Numbered from the stretch's first letter, positions 9,967 to 22,384 are shown. The stretch: DNA of 64,000 nt from Chondrilla cf. caribensis (GCA_964020155.1 OZ026546.1:4787400-4851399); one strand, 5' to 3'. Numbers and translations are program-made. Notes: generated by a model not told the origin, from the letters alone.

Positions 9967-10228
9967 ATGCCACACCGCTGTGCTGTTCCCGGTTGTACAT
10001 CCAACAGCAAGATTCCACAAGTTTCCATCTGATGCAGCTCTTCGTCGTAATCGGGCTAAAAACATACGTAGAGTTGAAAGTAAGGGAGTTTGGACTATTA
10101 ACAGTTCCACACGTGTGTGTACTAAGCATTTTACTGCCGAATCATACCACGTAAATTCGGTATCAGGTAGAAAAAGAATGCGCAAGACCACATGGACAAA
10201 CAGAATCTTAAAATCCAAGTCCAAGTAG
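9967..10228 (+). pseudogene. THAP zinc-finger domain with frameshift
   Basis: The ATG at 9967 starts MPHRCAVPGCTSNSK. A 1-nt shift near 10012 then joins FHKFPSDAALRRNRAKNIRR, followed by GVWTINSSTRVCTKHFTAES and a basic tail ending at 10228. The C2CH signature is visible: C-x4-C at the start, an invariant Trp, and C-x2-H (CTKH), with the FHKFP and KHF positions typical of THAP domains. Only about 85 residues are present, so this is the DNA-binding domain without a transposase. A mirrored, truncated start lies at about 10300-10402 on the minus strand. Confidence 0.75.
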
Positions 10229-10534
10229 TTTTCAATTGTTTTCCCCAACGATTGCAACCCACTTCCAGCAAGAGGAAAGCACCTGCCAATGCCCCAGATG
10301 GAAACTTGTGAAAGGACATGTGAAGAAGTCTTGCTGTTGGATGTACAGCCGGGAACATGCAGCACAGTGGTGTGGCATATTTACAATCAGTCGAGAAATG
10401 TATAGAATACGTATGTACAGTTTGGAGAATCTCCTTTCACGCAGGCAAAATATAAGGTCAGAAGAAATAACAATCATATCTAAGCACATGTGGACTATTC
10501 TTTGACTCTACACGAGACAGCAAAATATATCCAT

Positions 10535-10606
10535 CGTTTACACATACAACTTTGCATACACTTATTAAGACGTTTACACATACAACTTTGCATACACTTA
10601 TTAAGA
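10535..10606. repeat. 36-bp tandem duplication inside the THAP element
   Basis: Two exact 36-bp units (10535-10570 and 10571-10606) begin CGTTTACACATACAACTTTG. It lies in the right arm, which is longer than the left. Confidence 0.9.
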
Positions 10607-10895
10607 CGTGCATCTATTACCACAGCTATACAGCGATCACGAGGGAATTTAACACCGGTATATCACATACCGCTGAACTATTCCAGATCTACAAGCACTT
10701 CAATAGGCTAGCCATCATTTTAGCTGTTCAACGTTTAAATCGTCGGGAGATTTTCCACCCAGGCTAGAGCCAGGAATGTCCTTTTTCGACAATCAGTACA
10801 TGGTCCCCATAGTAAATCCTACCCATGACACCCTTCGCGACCATTTCCGTTCTTCATGACGTCATTGATGATGTCAATGCGCAATCGGTCTATTG

Positions 10896-11424
10896 TACAT
10901 GTCTCTAATGTTTGTGTACTAGTATATTATGTTTTTCCACCTTATCATATTATATAGAAACCAACCATTCATGCCATTTTTCCTGTTGGAATGCAATGTT
11001 TAAGAGAAAGATGAAATTAGCTAAAGTTTACATACGTATGTACATCAACATTATCAACAACAGAACTAATTTGCTCCTTCCGAGCATAAACATGCATGTG
11101 CATCTGGTTATGTACAAGCATAGATATATAGTACATATGTATGTACTATTTGCGATAGTCTTCAGTACATTGTACAATGTTCATATTACGTATAGTAAAA
11201 CAGAAGCACATCCAACACTAAACAACAAATGGATGGATGGATGGATATTATTGTTCAAATCCACTCATTCACACACATATGTGCTGTATATTATGTACCT
11301 CAAAAAGGGCGAAAAGCACTCACATTGTCAAACTCAGGCGTAAATTATCACACAAGAATATAAACTAATACCACTTCAGTTGTAGTACTATTAGCCACAC
11401 CACACACACAACAGGTTTTGTCCT
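10896..11424. other. Spacer left of the unit 3 tail exon
   Basis: There is no convincing gene. Bases 11228-11250 hold a short (ATGG)n run, and 11345-11424 match the 3' flank of other tail exons (CACCACACACA...GGTTT). A long plus-strand reading frame across 10912-11343 is low complexity and unconserved. Confidence 0.4.
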
Positions 11425-11669
11425 TTACTTCACTGGACCATATGCTGGGCTGTTGGTCATTGGAATATCTTCATAAGGGCTCTGTTCCTCCACTTGTTGA
11501 CATTTAGAAGAACTCTTTTGAGCTACATTCTTGTAGTAGTGCCTTGTTATGAGAACAGCTACTACTACACTGATGATGGTGATTACTATTGAGATAACTG
11601 ATGGAATAGTACCAGCTAGGACTGTTGGCAATACTGTGTCAGATGTTGGGTCAAGCACCGAACAAAAAC
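11425..11669 (-). CDS. Transmembrane and ITAM-like tail exon, unit 3 (best preserved)
   Basis: This is a terminal exon. The acceptor ATGTATAG lies right of 11669 and the stop is TAA at 11425-11427. It encodes a short juxtamembrane segment (SVLDPTSDTVLPTVLAGTIP), a hydrophobic helix (SVISIVITIISVVVAVLI), a basic stop-transfer stretch (TRHYYKNVAQK) and a tail ending SPYEDIPMTNSPAYGPVK. Two tyrosines sit in YEDI and YGPV, seven residues apart, close to an ITAM (YxxI/L-x6-8-YxxI/L) with a Val in the last position. A single-pass type I receptor with a tyrosine-phosphorylatable tail is inferred. This copy has no internal stop or frameshift, but the unit's signal-peptide exon at 15.45 kb is damaged. 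Confidence 0.7.
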
Positions 11670-12041
11670 CTATACATGGCATGATGCAGGTACATATGTA
11701 AGCATTATTTACAAACATTAAATATGGAGTACAACAAAGTAAACATTCCTCCACCTCAGTTAGCTAAAGGAAGCCAACTGCTACTGGTATCACTTAGTAG
11801 AGCCTCAGTCTAGTGTCCCCACCATTATAATGTCACACAACATCACGTGGAGGAGGATTTACTGATTAACCACTTTACAAGTCACAGTTGAACCTTTGTT
11901 AAGTGAAAATGCATGAACATTATACCTTAAAATCCCGGGGAGAACCCTCATATTTAAGAACAGATACACATCGAGAGGTACATGTACATACGTACATACA
12001 AACATACTTGGCTATACATTAAGGACCCCAATTAAACTCAC

Positions 12042-12320
12042 AAGCTGTTTCAGCAGTAGTATTATGTCCAGTACATCCAGTAGGAACTCCACATATGTTA
12101 TTTGGAATAACTGTAAACTGATACTCTGTACCAGGATCTAGTCCACAAATAGTACATGGACTGGTGGTACAGTTCATACTATTCCCACAGTCTGGTGATA
12201 ATGTAGGACAGTAGGTGACTGTAGTGAATGTGACTTGGGGAAGAGTGGCTTGCTGCCAGGTAACATTTACTACATCAGCACCAGCATAAACAGTCACACT
12301 TGAAGGACACAAAGGAGTAC
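12042..12320 (-). CDS. Cysteine-rich FN3 exon, unit 3 (YAGAD subtype)
   Basis: This is a 279-bp exon. The acceptor AATTTAG lies right of 12320 and the donor CAGCTT|GTGAGT lies left of 12042, phase 1. It contains TPLCPSSVTVYAGADVVNVT, WQQATLPQVTFTTVTYCPTL, SPDCGNSMNC, TTSPCTICGLDPGTEYQFTV and CGVPTGC. VTWQQ marks strand B-C and GLDPGTEYQFTV the E-F core. An additional Cys appears in TICGL. The reading frame is intact and directly precedes the tail exon at 11425-11669, with compatible phases, so these two exons could still be spliced together. Confidence 0.75.
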
Positions 12321-13066
12321 CTAAATTGGTACAATACATAGATATATTGCGTATACTTGAAAATATAAATAGGTACATTGAAAAATATATGCATTCTGCA
12401 GGAATGTACGGATGTTGGCGACTTGTAACATGCACCTAATACATACGTACGTATGTGGCTTACATTCAGTCAACAATAGAAGTCATAAACAGAATGTGGT
12501 CTTTATGGATGCAGGAACACATACATACGTACGTATGTAGCACTAAAGGGAAAAGGAAGTGCTTGAATTCCTCGCATGTTGATATTAAGGCCCAGCATCA
12601 ACAAAGTTTGTCATGTAGAAGATTTTAAGAGAGAAATACACTGCTAACATTTATCAGACATTTGTATTCAAAATCTTAAGAATTACGGATTTATTGGTAA
12701 TACAAACATTAATACGTTACAATTGCAATTGGCAGGAAATTCCTAGTTATTTTGCATTGAAGGCTGCAATGCTGAGAGCGCTTCGAGGTTGTTGCCCAGG
12801 CAGCAAATAAGTTACTGCACAGGCAATGCCTTGATGTACGTATTACATCATCAGACAATAAATGCATTATGGTGATAAGAAACTGGAGGAGTAATGCTGA
12901 GGTGTTACCAGGTTGATTAAAAACACAACTAATTGCCGATAGCAAGTTTGAACATTTAGTATGTTCACAAGCCAACTACTACAAATATCGATGGGACAAG
13001 GAAGATTAAAGAAAAAAACACTACACGTAAACACAGGTATATTGAGACACCAAATGAAAACCTGAC
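12321..13066. other. Intronic spacer, unit 3
   Basis: A minus-strand intron-like region between two FN3 exons. Bases 12540-12980 have no paralogue in the window. No motif is recognised. Confidence 0.4.
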
Positions 13067-13348
13067 CTTGAGAAACAACATTTTTACTATTTGCAGTACA
13101 TCCAGTAGCACTTCCACAGTTGTTGTTTGGAATAACAGTGAAGTTATAGTCCATACAAGGATTCAGTCCACTAATAGTACATGGACTGGTACAGTTCATA
13201 CTATTCCCACAGTTTGGTGATGATGTAGGACAGTAGGTGACTGTAGTGGATGTGACAGGAGTATTAGGAGGTTGTTGCCAGGTAACAGTAGCACTAGTAA
13301 AATCATCGCTCCTAACAGCAGCTGTATCAATTGGGCAGGAAGGAGTAC
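13067..13348 (-). CDS. Cysteine-rich FN3 exon, unit 3 (RSDDF subtype)
   Basis: This is a 282-bp open exon. The acceptor ATACGTAG lies right of 13348 and the donor CTCAAG|GTCAGG left of 13067. It contains TPSCPIDTAAVRSDDFTSAT, VTWQQPPNTPVTSTTVTYCP, SPNCGNSMNCTSPCTISGL, NPCMDYNFTVIPNNNCGSAT and GCTANSKNVVSQ. All seven recurrent cysteines are present, plus one in NPCMDY. Its position right of 12042-12320 makes it the more N-terminal FN3 domain of the unit 3 protein. Confidence 0.75.
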
Positions 13349-13571
13349 CTACGTATAATGGGAATATGCATCAAATTATAATTGAGATGTGTACTGTAAT
13401 ACAAAAGTACATAATGCTGCTCAAAAGACAACTGATATTCCAAAAGAATACATATTAGGATGGATGCCAATTGTGTGTTCACAAGACATAGACATGAAGC
13501 AGAGTGATTGTAGAGCTGAAATAACTGTTGTTAGACCTACGATTTCCCTTCCAGCGCTGGCTTTCAGCATT

Positions 13572-14128
13572 TACCGTATATTCCCCAATTTTTTCAGCAC
13601 CCTTATTTTTTGGAATCTGTCCAAATAGGGTCTGGCAATACTCTAATTTTCGAAGAAATATTACGTTCCTTTTTGACTCTAACTTTTCGTCAGCTATAAT
13701 GATTGAGGATGTTTTGTCTCTTATTGTACCATACACTTCTGTCTTTGTCCCTTTGTCACCTTGCAGTGTTAATTGTTTAGTGTCATGGGCATTACGTGCT
13801 CAAAAATAAGTCAAATCCTGGCTAAGAAACAACAAATACAGATTCTTACACCTTTAACTTATTTTATATTCACCTAATTCATGTTTGAAAAAGTGTGCAG
13901 TGTTGATTTCGGCCCACCACTGGTCCATGTATGCATGATACCCATAAACAGGTGCCACAACTGCTAAAAAATACCGCTATTTTTGGTAACCAATTTTTTG
14001 TTGCATACTCTAAAATCTCGTCATATTTCCATAATTTTTCATTGCGTCTCTGGTTCCAACCATTGTATCCCTAATTGCCGATTTGGACCTGAAATTTGCT
14101 CTGCTGAAAAATTAGGGAACTTATAGTA
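13572..14128. mobile_element. MITE-like element family 5, copy A
   Basis: The left end TACCGTATATTCCCCAATTT pairs with a right end whose complement reads TACTATAAGTTCCCTAATTT. Length is about 557 bp, the same as the copy at 51708-52264, which sits at the paralogous position right of an RSDDF FN3 exon, so the insertion predates that duplication. The TACCGTATA start recalls families 1 and 2. The interior has long T-rich reading frames on the plus strand with no recognised product. Confidence 0.65.
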
Positions 14129-14587
14129 CATTATTATACGTAGTGTTTAGCCTTAAGGGGTAGGTAATACAACAGCATAGTTCACCAGGTAGGTTTCATT
14201 GTTAGGATTATTTGATCAAGAATCACGAAGGACTTTCTTTTGGCATGACATTTTATATTGAACTATTTGTACATATGTACTCTGTATAAATTCCCTACAC
14301 CAGGATACAACTATTACATACAGTACACAGTAGGTGTCCATGCACTATATGCACATGTACAGTGACATTCATATGTTTACTACAGCACTGTACACAGGGG
14401 GACAGTACATATGTACATACAGGTCTATAAACATGGGAGGTTGGTTGCAGAGCAAGTTGTAGTGAGACACCTGTTATGAGTGGAAGGGAACTAAAAACAT
14501 ACAACTATGTACCTGCAAAAATACACCTACGTACATAATGTAAGTACACATAGACGTATGTACATACAACCTCATGCTGGACCACAC

Positions 14588-14985
<398 letters not shown>

Positions 14986-15039
14986 TTGTAAGGGTCAACT
15001 GAAACCAGAACAATGTTGAAAAGTGAAACTACAGAAACA

Positions 15040-15300
15040 CAACACATAACTGTAACTTGCATGACTTGCCAGGCATGTCCTGATTCACAGAGTACATAAT
15101 AGTAAAATTATACCGAGCAACCCCAGAGAGTAAATTAAGTAATTATGACACATACATATCACTGAAGGCCATTTTACTTTTTACCCTCTGATGTGCATAC
15201 AGAAAATGTTCCACTCTTCTGTATTCTAATTATGATCTCTGCACTTGACCTATGTTCTTATAGTACAGAGGCACAACAGACTATTGAGATGACAAATAAT
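15040..15300 (-). CDS. Conserved peptide block, unit 3 copy
   Basis: Minus-strand codons for SGVARYNFTIMYSVNQDMPG are recognisable (15065-15130), preceded by the FLYAH-like segment near 15195. It is less conserved than the copies at 39.8 and 53.1 kb. Exon status is unproven. Confidence 0.25.
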
Positions 15301-15387
15301 GTACACATATGTACGTACATGTACAAACTGGGCGACAGCTTTCTCAGTTACCTCTACTCTCACCGGAGTATGTACAGTGTGCATTCT

Positions 15388-15512
15388 ATCTTTAAGGTGA
15401 GGTTTTGTCAATATTTCTAATACAGAGATTCTGTAACAACAAACCACAAGAGATCAGGTGTGAAACTTTAATGATATTCATGTCTTCATTAATAATATTC
15501 ATTACAAAGTTA
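15388..15512 (-). pseudogene. Signal-peptide exon, unit 3, damaged
   Basis: It aligns with 63275-63397. MNIINEDMNII is kept, then a small deletion shifts the frame, and the VLEILTKPHLK end is in another frame. The donor is lost (CTTAAAGATAGAAT instead of AAG|GTAGAAT). Unit 3 therefore lacks a usable start exon unless another exists. Confidence 0.6.
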
Positions 15513-15899
15513 TGTAAACAAGGTGACAGTCCCTTATCATGCAACAACACACCAGACCACACCCTCAGTTGTTGTCAGAGGCTGGAACTCAGGGAACAGG
15601 TCTAACTTAACAAGACTATTGCCATATTATACTTGCTCATATTTCTATGTTGATTTATTACTTGAGTATACACTTGTGGTTGTGCGTCACTTACTACATA
15701 ACTAGGTTCCATCCCACTGAGCAACAACTGGGGACCAAGTGTCAGACCAAGAACCACCAAACAATAAACAGTAGATCAACAATAAAGAGGTGAAACTGAC
15801 TTCGTTAATGAGATCACCCTGTACATTAAGTACATACACACACATGAACGTATCATGCATGTACATATGTACGTATATACGTATGTACATTATACGTAT

Positions 15900-17449
15900 A
15901 TGTACGTATGTACAGCACATACACTGTATACTAAAGAGCATGTAATAGAATAGTCATTAGTGTGTTATTCCAACTCATTGTCCAACATACATCATATACA
16001 CATGGTATATATTAAGTACTTCTAAAGAAGTGAGACAGCAATCTGTACTTCAGTGGTTAAATTCCAGACAGTGAAGCAACAATCAATTTCCACTGAGTGC
16101 ACCACACTACCATTACATAGGACTGAATACTCAACGGACTACAAAATCCTTCAATAGCTCAGGACCACACATCTCACCACATGATTGGTACTGGTGAGGG
16201 GTACACATCAGTGCTTGACCTCACATACGTACGTATTATTGTACATAATGTACTTGTGTACTCACATGTGGTATGTAGATACACCGAGATAACTGTTACT
16301 ATAGATACGTACGTATTTATCACACAAACATGATTGGACCTCAATTGGTACTTACTTAGTAATGCAAGGACTTGGTGTACTTACGTATGTTACATGTGAA
16401 ATATGCCATAAGGTCATAGTAGCTACCACAGCTGGAAACATGCGTAGGTACATTCATACATATATACAGGCCTAAAATACATACATTGAAAGTAGTGAGA
16501 AAGCAATTTATGAATAGTTTGATGGTTACTTTCCACACAGTAAAGTAACAAGAAGTCCATCTCAGATGATATTTACCATAAACACTAAACACAATGAAAA
16601 TGAAATAGTGAAATATTACCAAAACTCAAAGTCATCTCTTTGACATTGGGTACACACTCAGTAACAACAGGTCAAATTTATCATTCTACAGGCTTCAAGT
16701 CATAAACCATACTTAATGTACACAAGGCCATCTCTGAACACATTAGTGGAATGTCATGAGCTACTAGCTAAGTACGTACTAAAGCTGAGAAGCTGTTCAG
16801 GAAACAGGTAACCATTTGTGAAGGTGGTTGTACGTCAATTAGTTATACAATTTGTTCCTTCTACTATAACGTACGTATATGTGTAATTTATTAAACTTTA
16901 CTCAGTGCATTCGTATAACACACAGAATTCCTACATTTGTTTCAGACCAACATCTCTGCCTCGTGCAAAAGGCATCAATTGATTCCACTCATAGAACATT
17001 GGTAGAATATAAGCTATGTATTCTATAATCCTTGGATATAAATAAATGTACACAAATCATTACTCTGAATGTCAACACACAGTGAGGGTTTGGTTTATTG
17101 GAGAACACTCTCAGGGTGACATATCTAAAGCATGCCCAGTTGTACAGAGTGTGTTTCTCCTGTGATCATCATGGCACTGTGACCTGTGCAGCCTCTCCTG
17201 TGGGAACTCCCATTCAGTAAAAGAACACCAGAACATGAGTTTACCCAAACTAACAGGAGATCTAAAAATAACATCTCCTTATTTGGCAATGGTATTGTTT
17301 ACCTATCTAAGCAACCCTGCGACTGATGAGGGAAAACCCTATAGTGAGAGCTATGATTGGACAGTTCTAATCAAATGTATGGATCATCCATAGTCAACAT
17401 AGCAGTAATGAAGTGGACTTCAGAGGTAGAACTTGAAACACACAAGCAT

Positions 17450-17508
<59 letters not shown>

Positions 17509-19815
17509 GACACACACATGGGCGAAACACAAACCAGTAACTCATGTACATGTTTATAAATCCTGCTTGTAGTGAAGATATTGCAGGATGTAACATCACA
17601 CACTGCTGGCTTTAGCTGTAGCCCTTGACTAGCGCTAATTACCACACACACACAAGGCACACATATGTACATATATAGCCATATGACATGATTGCAGCTG
17701 AGGTGTTACAGGATGTCACATCACACACTGCAGCCATAATGAAGGAGATTTGACATGCATAAGTATATGACTTAACCAGTAACAGTATGATATGCATATA
17801 TGTATGAAGCTGTACACAGCATTGTTATGGCCATTCATGTATGCACACATAGACACATGTGACCTGTACTGTAAACAAACAGGGTTTTATTCAGAGGCAG
17901 GAGGAGTATAGGCCATGGGCAAGGGAGGGTATTTGTCCACATTTGAGAAAACTTTGCTAGAATTTTGACCTTGCGAAATGATAGTTACAACATCACTCAT
18001 GATGACCCTTTCTTCATTCAAGAACCATTTACATACGTACTGTACCCCACTTGTCCACTTTACTGAAAGAACCCCTGGCTAGCAACCCTGGAAGCTGTAT
18101 GCAATGTAACACTTATAACCTACGTATATACCTACCTGAATGGAATAGTAAAATGCAAACAAAAAAATCAGTTCCCCTTCCAAGCATAGACATCACATAC
18201 CACTCACCAAAATAACACAATGCTAACTATTATAGTATAGTGAATTCTCTATAGCCATTCATATGTATTAGCTTTGGTAAGACTAGAAGGATAACACTTC
18301 AATGACGCTTGTTCACATTGTGTGACGAACTCATCATACACCTATGGAATTCATCTACGGAGCTATGAAGAAAATCTTCCATCAGCTGTAGAATATGCGT
18401 ATGTAGATCCACATAGGTACACATATACGTACATTATGTACAATATGTCATATCAGGGTAACGGTTGAATAAATTCATCAATTACAAGTGATTAGAGCAG
18501 AAGTTATGATTGAGGTAGAAACAATAATTCAGAAATGGATTAAATGCCATGATTAGGGTTGGAAAACATTGTTGTACGTATCTTGCCTACATGCTGTACT
18601 GTAAGACATTGTATTGTATTGAAGGCTCGTTTCTGCTTTGAGCGAATTCAAATTAACTGAGGGGAATCAGATGGGGAGGATCTTAGTAATGCTGTGACTC
18701 GAGTATTTACGTATGTTATATGTAAAATTTGTCATAAGGTCATAGTAACTACTACAGGTAGACACGTGTACATTCATACATACGTAAAAACAGGCCTAAA
18801 ATACTTACATACGTATGTACATTAAAAGTAGTGAAAAAGTAATTTACGTATAGTTTGATGGTTTCTTTCTACACATCCAAGGAACAAGAAGTCCATCTCA
18901 GATAATATTTACCATACAAACTAAACACAATGAAAATGTAGAAGTGGATTATTAACAAAACTCAAAGTCATCTCTGTGACATTGGGTACACACTCAGTAA
19001 CAACAGGTCAAAATTATTATTCTACAGGCTTCAAGTCATAAATCATACTTAATGTACACAAGGTCATCTCTGAACACATCAGTGCAATGTCATGAAACTA
19101 GTGTATTAAAGCTGAGAAGTAGTTCAGAAACAGGTAACTATTTGTGGATGGTTGTACATATGTATAGTGAATTCTCTACAGACATAGGTACGTACGTATG
19201 AACATAATAGCTTTGGTAAGACTCAAAAGATGAGGTAATGCTGCAAGGTAGCTTGTTCACATTGTGTATATATGTACATATGTAACTCATCGCACACCTA
19301 TGGAATTCATCCATGGAACTATGAAGATAAGCTTCTACAGCTGTAGAATGCGCATACGTATGTGGATCCACATAATATGCACACACGTGTACAATATTTC
19401 ATATCAGGGTAACAGTTGGATAAATTCATCTATTACAAGAGAATAGAGGAGAAGTTACGTTTAGACTATGAAACTGCACATAAACCTACACGACACAATG
19501 TACACAAATATATTGGTTGAAGGTGGAATCTAACATTCAATATTATAATTACAATACATAACACTTGAGAGCAGGTCCTACTTCATTTAGCTCCCAGATC
19601 TAGTATAGAAAGGAATGATAGAATCCACTCCATTTCCCCATGAAAACCTGAAGAAATGCTCCTGGATCAACTCATACCATTGCACAATCTTTCTGAAAAT
19701 TCTTAGGGTTCACATTTAATTTATTTTTGGTGGAAAAGGATGTAGTGTATTCGTCCACCGAAAGTATTAAAAATTGAACTCAAATACGTACGTATGTCTG
19801 TAGCTATGGTCATAC
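15900..19815. repeat. Inter-unit spacer a (paralogous block)
   Basis: Collinear with 23300-25930, 30430-34400, 40650-47640 and 54010-57990. Shared landmarks are GAAGTGAGACAGCAA, ACTCAAAGTCATCTCTTTGA, TTCTACAGGCTTCAAGTCAT, a block encoding an EWNRLMPFA-like peptide on the minus strand (about 16970-17040), the (AC)n tract and a CCATGGGCAAGGGAGGG segment (about 17911). On the minus strand it lies just upstream of signal-peptide exons, so it should include their promoters, but no promoter element could be identified. Confidence 0.7.
17453..17516. repeat. (AC)n microsatellite
   Basis: (AC) tract following GAAACACACAAGCATGT, ending ATACAGACACACACATG. The same locus carries tracts at 24968, 32083, 42402, 45187 and 55528. 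Confidence 0.95.
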
Positions 19816-19817
19816 AC

Positions 19818-19937
19818 TTTAAAGATGGACAATGGTTCGACCCGGTTTCGTGACGTCATGTGAACGCACTAACTCGCTTTAAACCGAGTTCGACTCGGGT
19901 TCGACCTGCTTTACGGTGTCCATGTGAAAAGGGTATA
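19818..19937. other. Non-paralogous CpG-rich segment truncating a tail exon
   Basis: About 120 bp with no match in the other units. It contains TGACGTCA (19854-19861, a CRE-type palindrome) and an imperfect inverted pair around AAACCGAGTTCGACTCGGGT. It replaces the end of the unit 4 tail exon. Confidence 0.5.
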
Positions 19938-20159
19938 ATATCTTCATAAGTGTTTGGTCCTTGTAGTTGATTACACAATATGTCTTTGTGTTTGGAAGAC
20001 GAATTCTTTAGGGTCGAAGTACGACATCCATATTTGGTTATGAAGAAAACAGCCACCACACTGATGATGTTTGTCACAACCAGGATGACTATGGAATAGC
20101 ACCAGCTAATGCTTCTGGTAGTACTGATGTGGGCTCATATGTACATGGAGGACAAGAGA
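19938..20159 (-). pseudogene. TM/tail exon, unit 4, truncated and frameshifted
   Basis: The acceptor is right of 20159. A 1-nt deletion (CCATAGTC for CCATCAGTC) creates an immediate TAG inside the TM helix coding region. The following frame still encodes ISVVAVFFITKYGCRTSTLK, SSKHKDILCNQLQGPNTYED and I, after which the exon is cut at 19938, losing the second tyrosine motif. The same deletion occurs at 27422-27692 and 59720-59990. Confidence 0.75.
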
Positions 20160-20892
20160 CTGCACACAGCATGATGCATATACAATACAGTACATCACAT
20201 GTACATACATATGTACATTACATGCAAGTGCACATGATACTAACATACAACACAGGGCACCCTCAAAGGGATTCAACGCATAGTGCTCAAATATCTTTAG
20301 GACTATGGTTAATCTATGGAACTTGTTATTAATTATGTATAGATACATGGGAATTTGACAATTCTTTGACATACTTCAGAGCCCAAAGTACCATAGACGA
20401 TTACAGAATGGTGTATAAAGTTTAGATATAAAATTGTTCATGAATGATAGCCGGGCACTATCCATTAGAAAAACCCTGTGTTGTGTATTAGTATCGTGTT
20501 CTAATTTGTTGTAGAAGATCAAGTGGGTACCAGATTAAACACACAGTTTGTCACCTAAGGTGCAAATAACTTCTGATGCCTTGTGAGGAGAGTAGCAACC
20601 ACTTGAGCATTTGCTGATCAGATTCAGTGCAGCTATTAAATCCACTCAGCACTGTACAAATTCGTTCTGGAATATTTTGGGTGAATTTGGCATCTTGGGA
20701 TAAAAAGCCAGTCTAGATATTCTACAACATACACTGTACATTTATATACATAATATGCATATACGTACGTATACGTATGTACGTACATACAAAACTTATG
20801 TAAGCAAGCAACTAATCTCAAAGAGACAAGCACAGTCATTAACATAGAGCAATGACACTTGTCAAGATTAATATTATGAGGCACATATTCAC

Positions 20893-21171
20893 TAGCTGTC
20901 TCAGCAGTAGAGTTGGTACCAGTACATCCAGCAGCACTTCCACAGCTGTTACTTTGAATAACTGTGAAATTATACTCTATAAGAGGATCTAGTCCACCAA
21001 TAACACAGGGACTGGTACACTCTGTACTATTTGTACAGTTTGGTGATGATGTAGGACAGTAGGTGACTGTAGTGGATGTAACTGGAGGAGTATTAGGAGG
21101 TTGTTACCAGGTAAGAGCAAATACACCAGCACCAGCATAAACAACCACAACTGAATGGCATGAAGGAACAC
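20893..21171 (-). pseudogene. FN3 exon with nonsense codon, unit 4 (GVFALTW subtype)
   Basis: It is 279 bp with acceptor ATTCCAG and donor GTGAAT. It reads VPSCHSVVVVYAGAGVFALT, then W-stop-QPPNTPPVTSTTVTYCP, SPNCTNSTECTSPCVIGGLD, PLIEYNFTVIQSNSCGSAAG, CTGTNSTAET. The Gln codon after Trp is TAA. The same stop is present at 29159-29419 and 60726-61004, but not at 38402-38680 or 49520-49798. Confidence 0.75.
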
Positions 21172-21417
21172 CTGGAATGTTATATATACATAATATCATC
21201 AGTATTAGGCATGCCGCATCAAACCATGTCGCACACAACATACATGGCATATTACGGTGAAGATGTTCACATATTGTGTGCATTCTATGGCTACATCTAT
21301 GTTTTAAGCATGGATACATGTATCATTGTCATTGTTGTATGGCATTATTATACCAGAGATATGATATACATATACAATTACATACAATGTCTAGACAAGT
21401 AATTCTCTGATTTGAAG

Positions 21418-21500
21418 GTTGTTGCCAGGTGACATCCATTAGCACCACCATAAACAACCACATTTAACAGACATGAAAGAATTGTAGTATCTAAAGAATT
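21418..21500 (-). pseudogene. Half FN3 exon, unit 4
   Basis: The minus strand encodes only the first half of an FN3 domain (SC-x-x-NVVVYGGANGVNVTWQQP-like) before diverging at the sequence for SNQRIT. The half exon is present at the same place at 38925, 50030 and 61975. Confidence 0.5.
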
Positions 21501-22119
21501 GTACATTGTATAGAATAATGAATGTGTGTGCAAATACAATGAACACAGGGAACAGATACTTCATATGTACATGTATCTTGATTTGGTGAAAGATCAAAGT
21601 AAAAGTGTTCACACATCAGAGCTAGAGCAAAGGTTAAGGATGTGTGCATGGGAAACAGCATAGTTCACCAGGCAGGTTTCATTGGTAGGATTATATTTAA
21701 TCAACAAACAGGCAGGAATTTCTTTTGGCATGATATTTTATATTGAACTATTTGTACATACATACTCTGTATAAACTCCCTACACCAGGATACAACTATT
21801 ACATACAGTACACAGTAGGTGTCCATGCACAGTATGCACATGTATGCACAGTGACATTCATACAACGTTTATTACAGCACTGTCCATAGGGGTACAGTAC
21901 ATATCTACGTACAGGTCTACAAACATGAGAGGTTGGCTGCAGAGCGCCAGGTATAGTGGGAGACCTGGTAAGAGTGGAAGTGAACTGGAAACATACTGTA
22001 CAACTATGTACCTGCAAAAATACACCCACATACTGCAAGTATATACACATGGATGTACATACGTATGTACATACATTCTCATGCTGGACTATACTCTTAA
22101 AAAACTGGTACAATTCTAG

Positions 22120-22285
22120 TGATAAAAATATCTATACACTGATTCACCAAGGATATAGTCCACTAACAGTACATGAACTAGTGATATTGATTGTACCTCA
22201 TTGCATAGAGTGTGTGACAGGTGAAGTACTGGGGTGCTGTTGCCAGGTAACAGTGAAACCCATGGTCTACAACAACAACACTGCA
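22120..22285 (-). pseudogene. FN3 exon at the microsatellite locus with almost no repeat, unit 4
   Basis: It is collinear with 52790-52945, but the TG tract is only a few repeats (AGAGTGTGTGACAGG). The minus strand gives VTWQQHPSTSPVT, then TSSCTVSGLYPW, then a stop, where a functional FN3 has TSPCTISGLDPGTEYQ. It is the best copy in which to see that the microsatellite lies within a former FN3 exon. Confidence 0.6.
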
Positions 22286-22384
22286 TAAGGTTCTTGCTAT
22301 GGCAAACTGGTGAGGGTCAACTGAAACCAAAACAATGTTGGAAAGTGAAACTACAGAAACACAACACATAACTGTAACTTGTAT

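Larger units (their letters stand above)
9794..10895. mobile_element. Foldback THAP-domain transposon (P-element-like), non-autonomous
   Basis: Terminal inverted repeats of 68 bp, 9794-9861 and 10828-10895, differ at about three positions and share CGCATTGACATCATCAATGA and GGAAATGGTCGCGAAGGGTG. A second nested inverted repeat pairs about 9899-10030 with about 10300-10459. Both arms of the nested repeat carry the start of a THAP reading frame pointing inward, and the centre holds the rest of one THAP domain. No transposase catalytic domain is present. THAP domains are the DNA-binding N-termini of P-element/Phantom-type transposases. No obvious target duplication is seen. Confidence 0.8.

Noticed and set aside
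10912..11343. 143-residue plus-strand frame
   Set aside because: It is low complexity, not conserved in other units, and contains no recognisable domain.
19838..19935. tRNA-like GGTTCGACC motif near 19830-19900
   Set aside because: GTTCGACCC resembles a T-arm, but no matching acceptor, D and anticodon arms could be folded around it.
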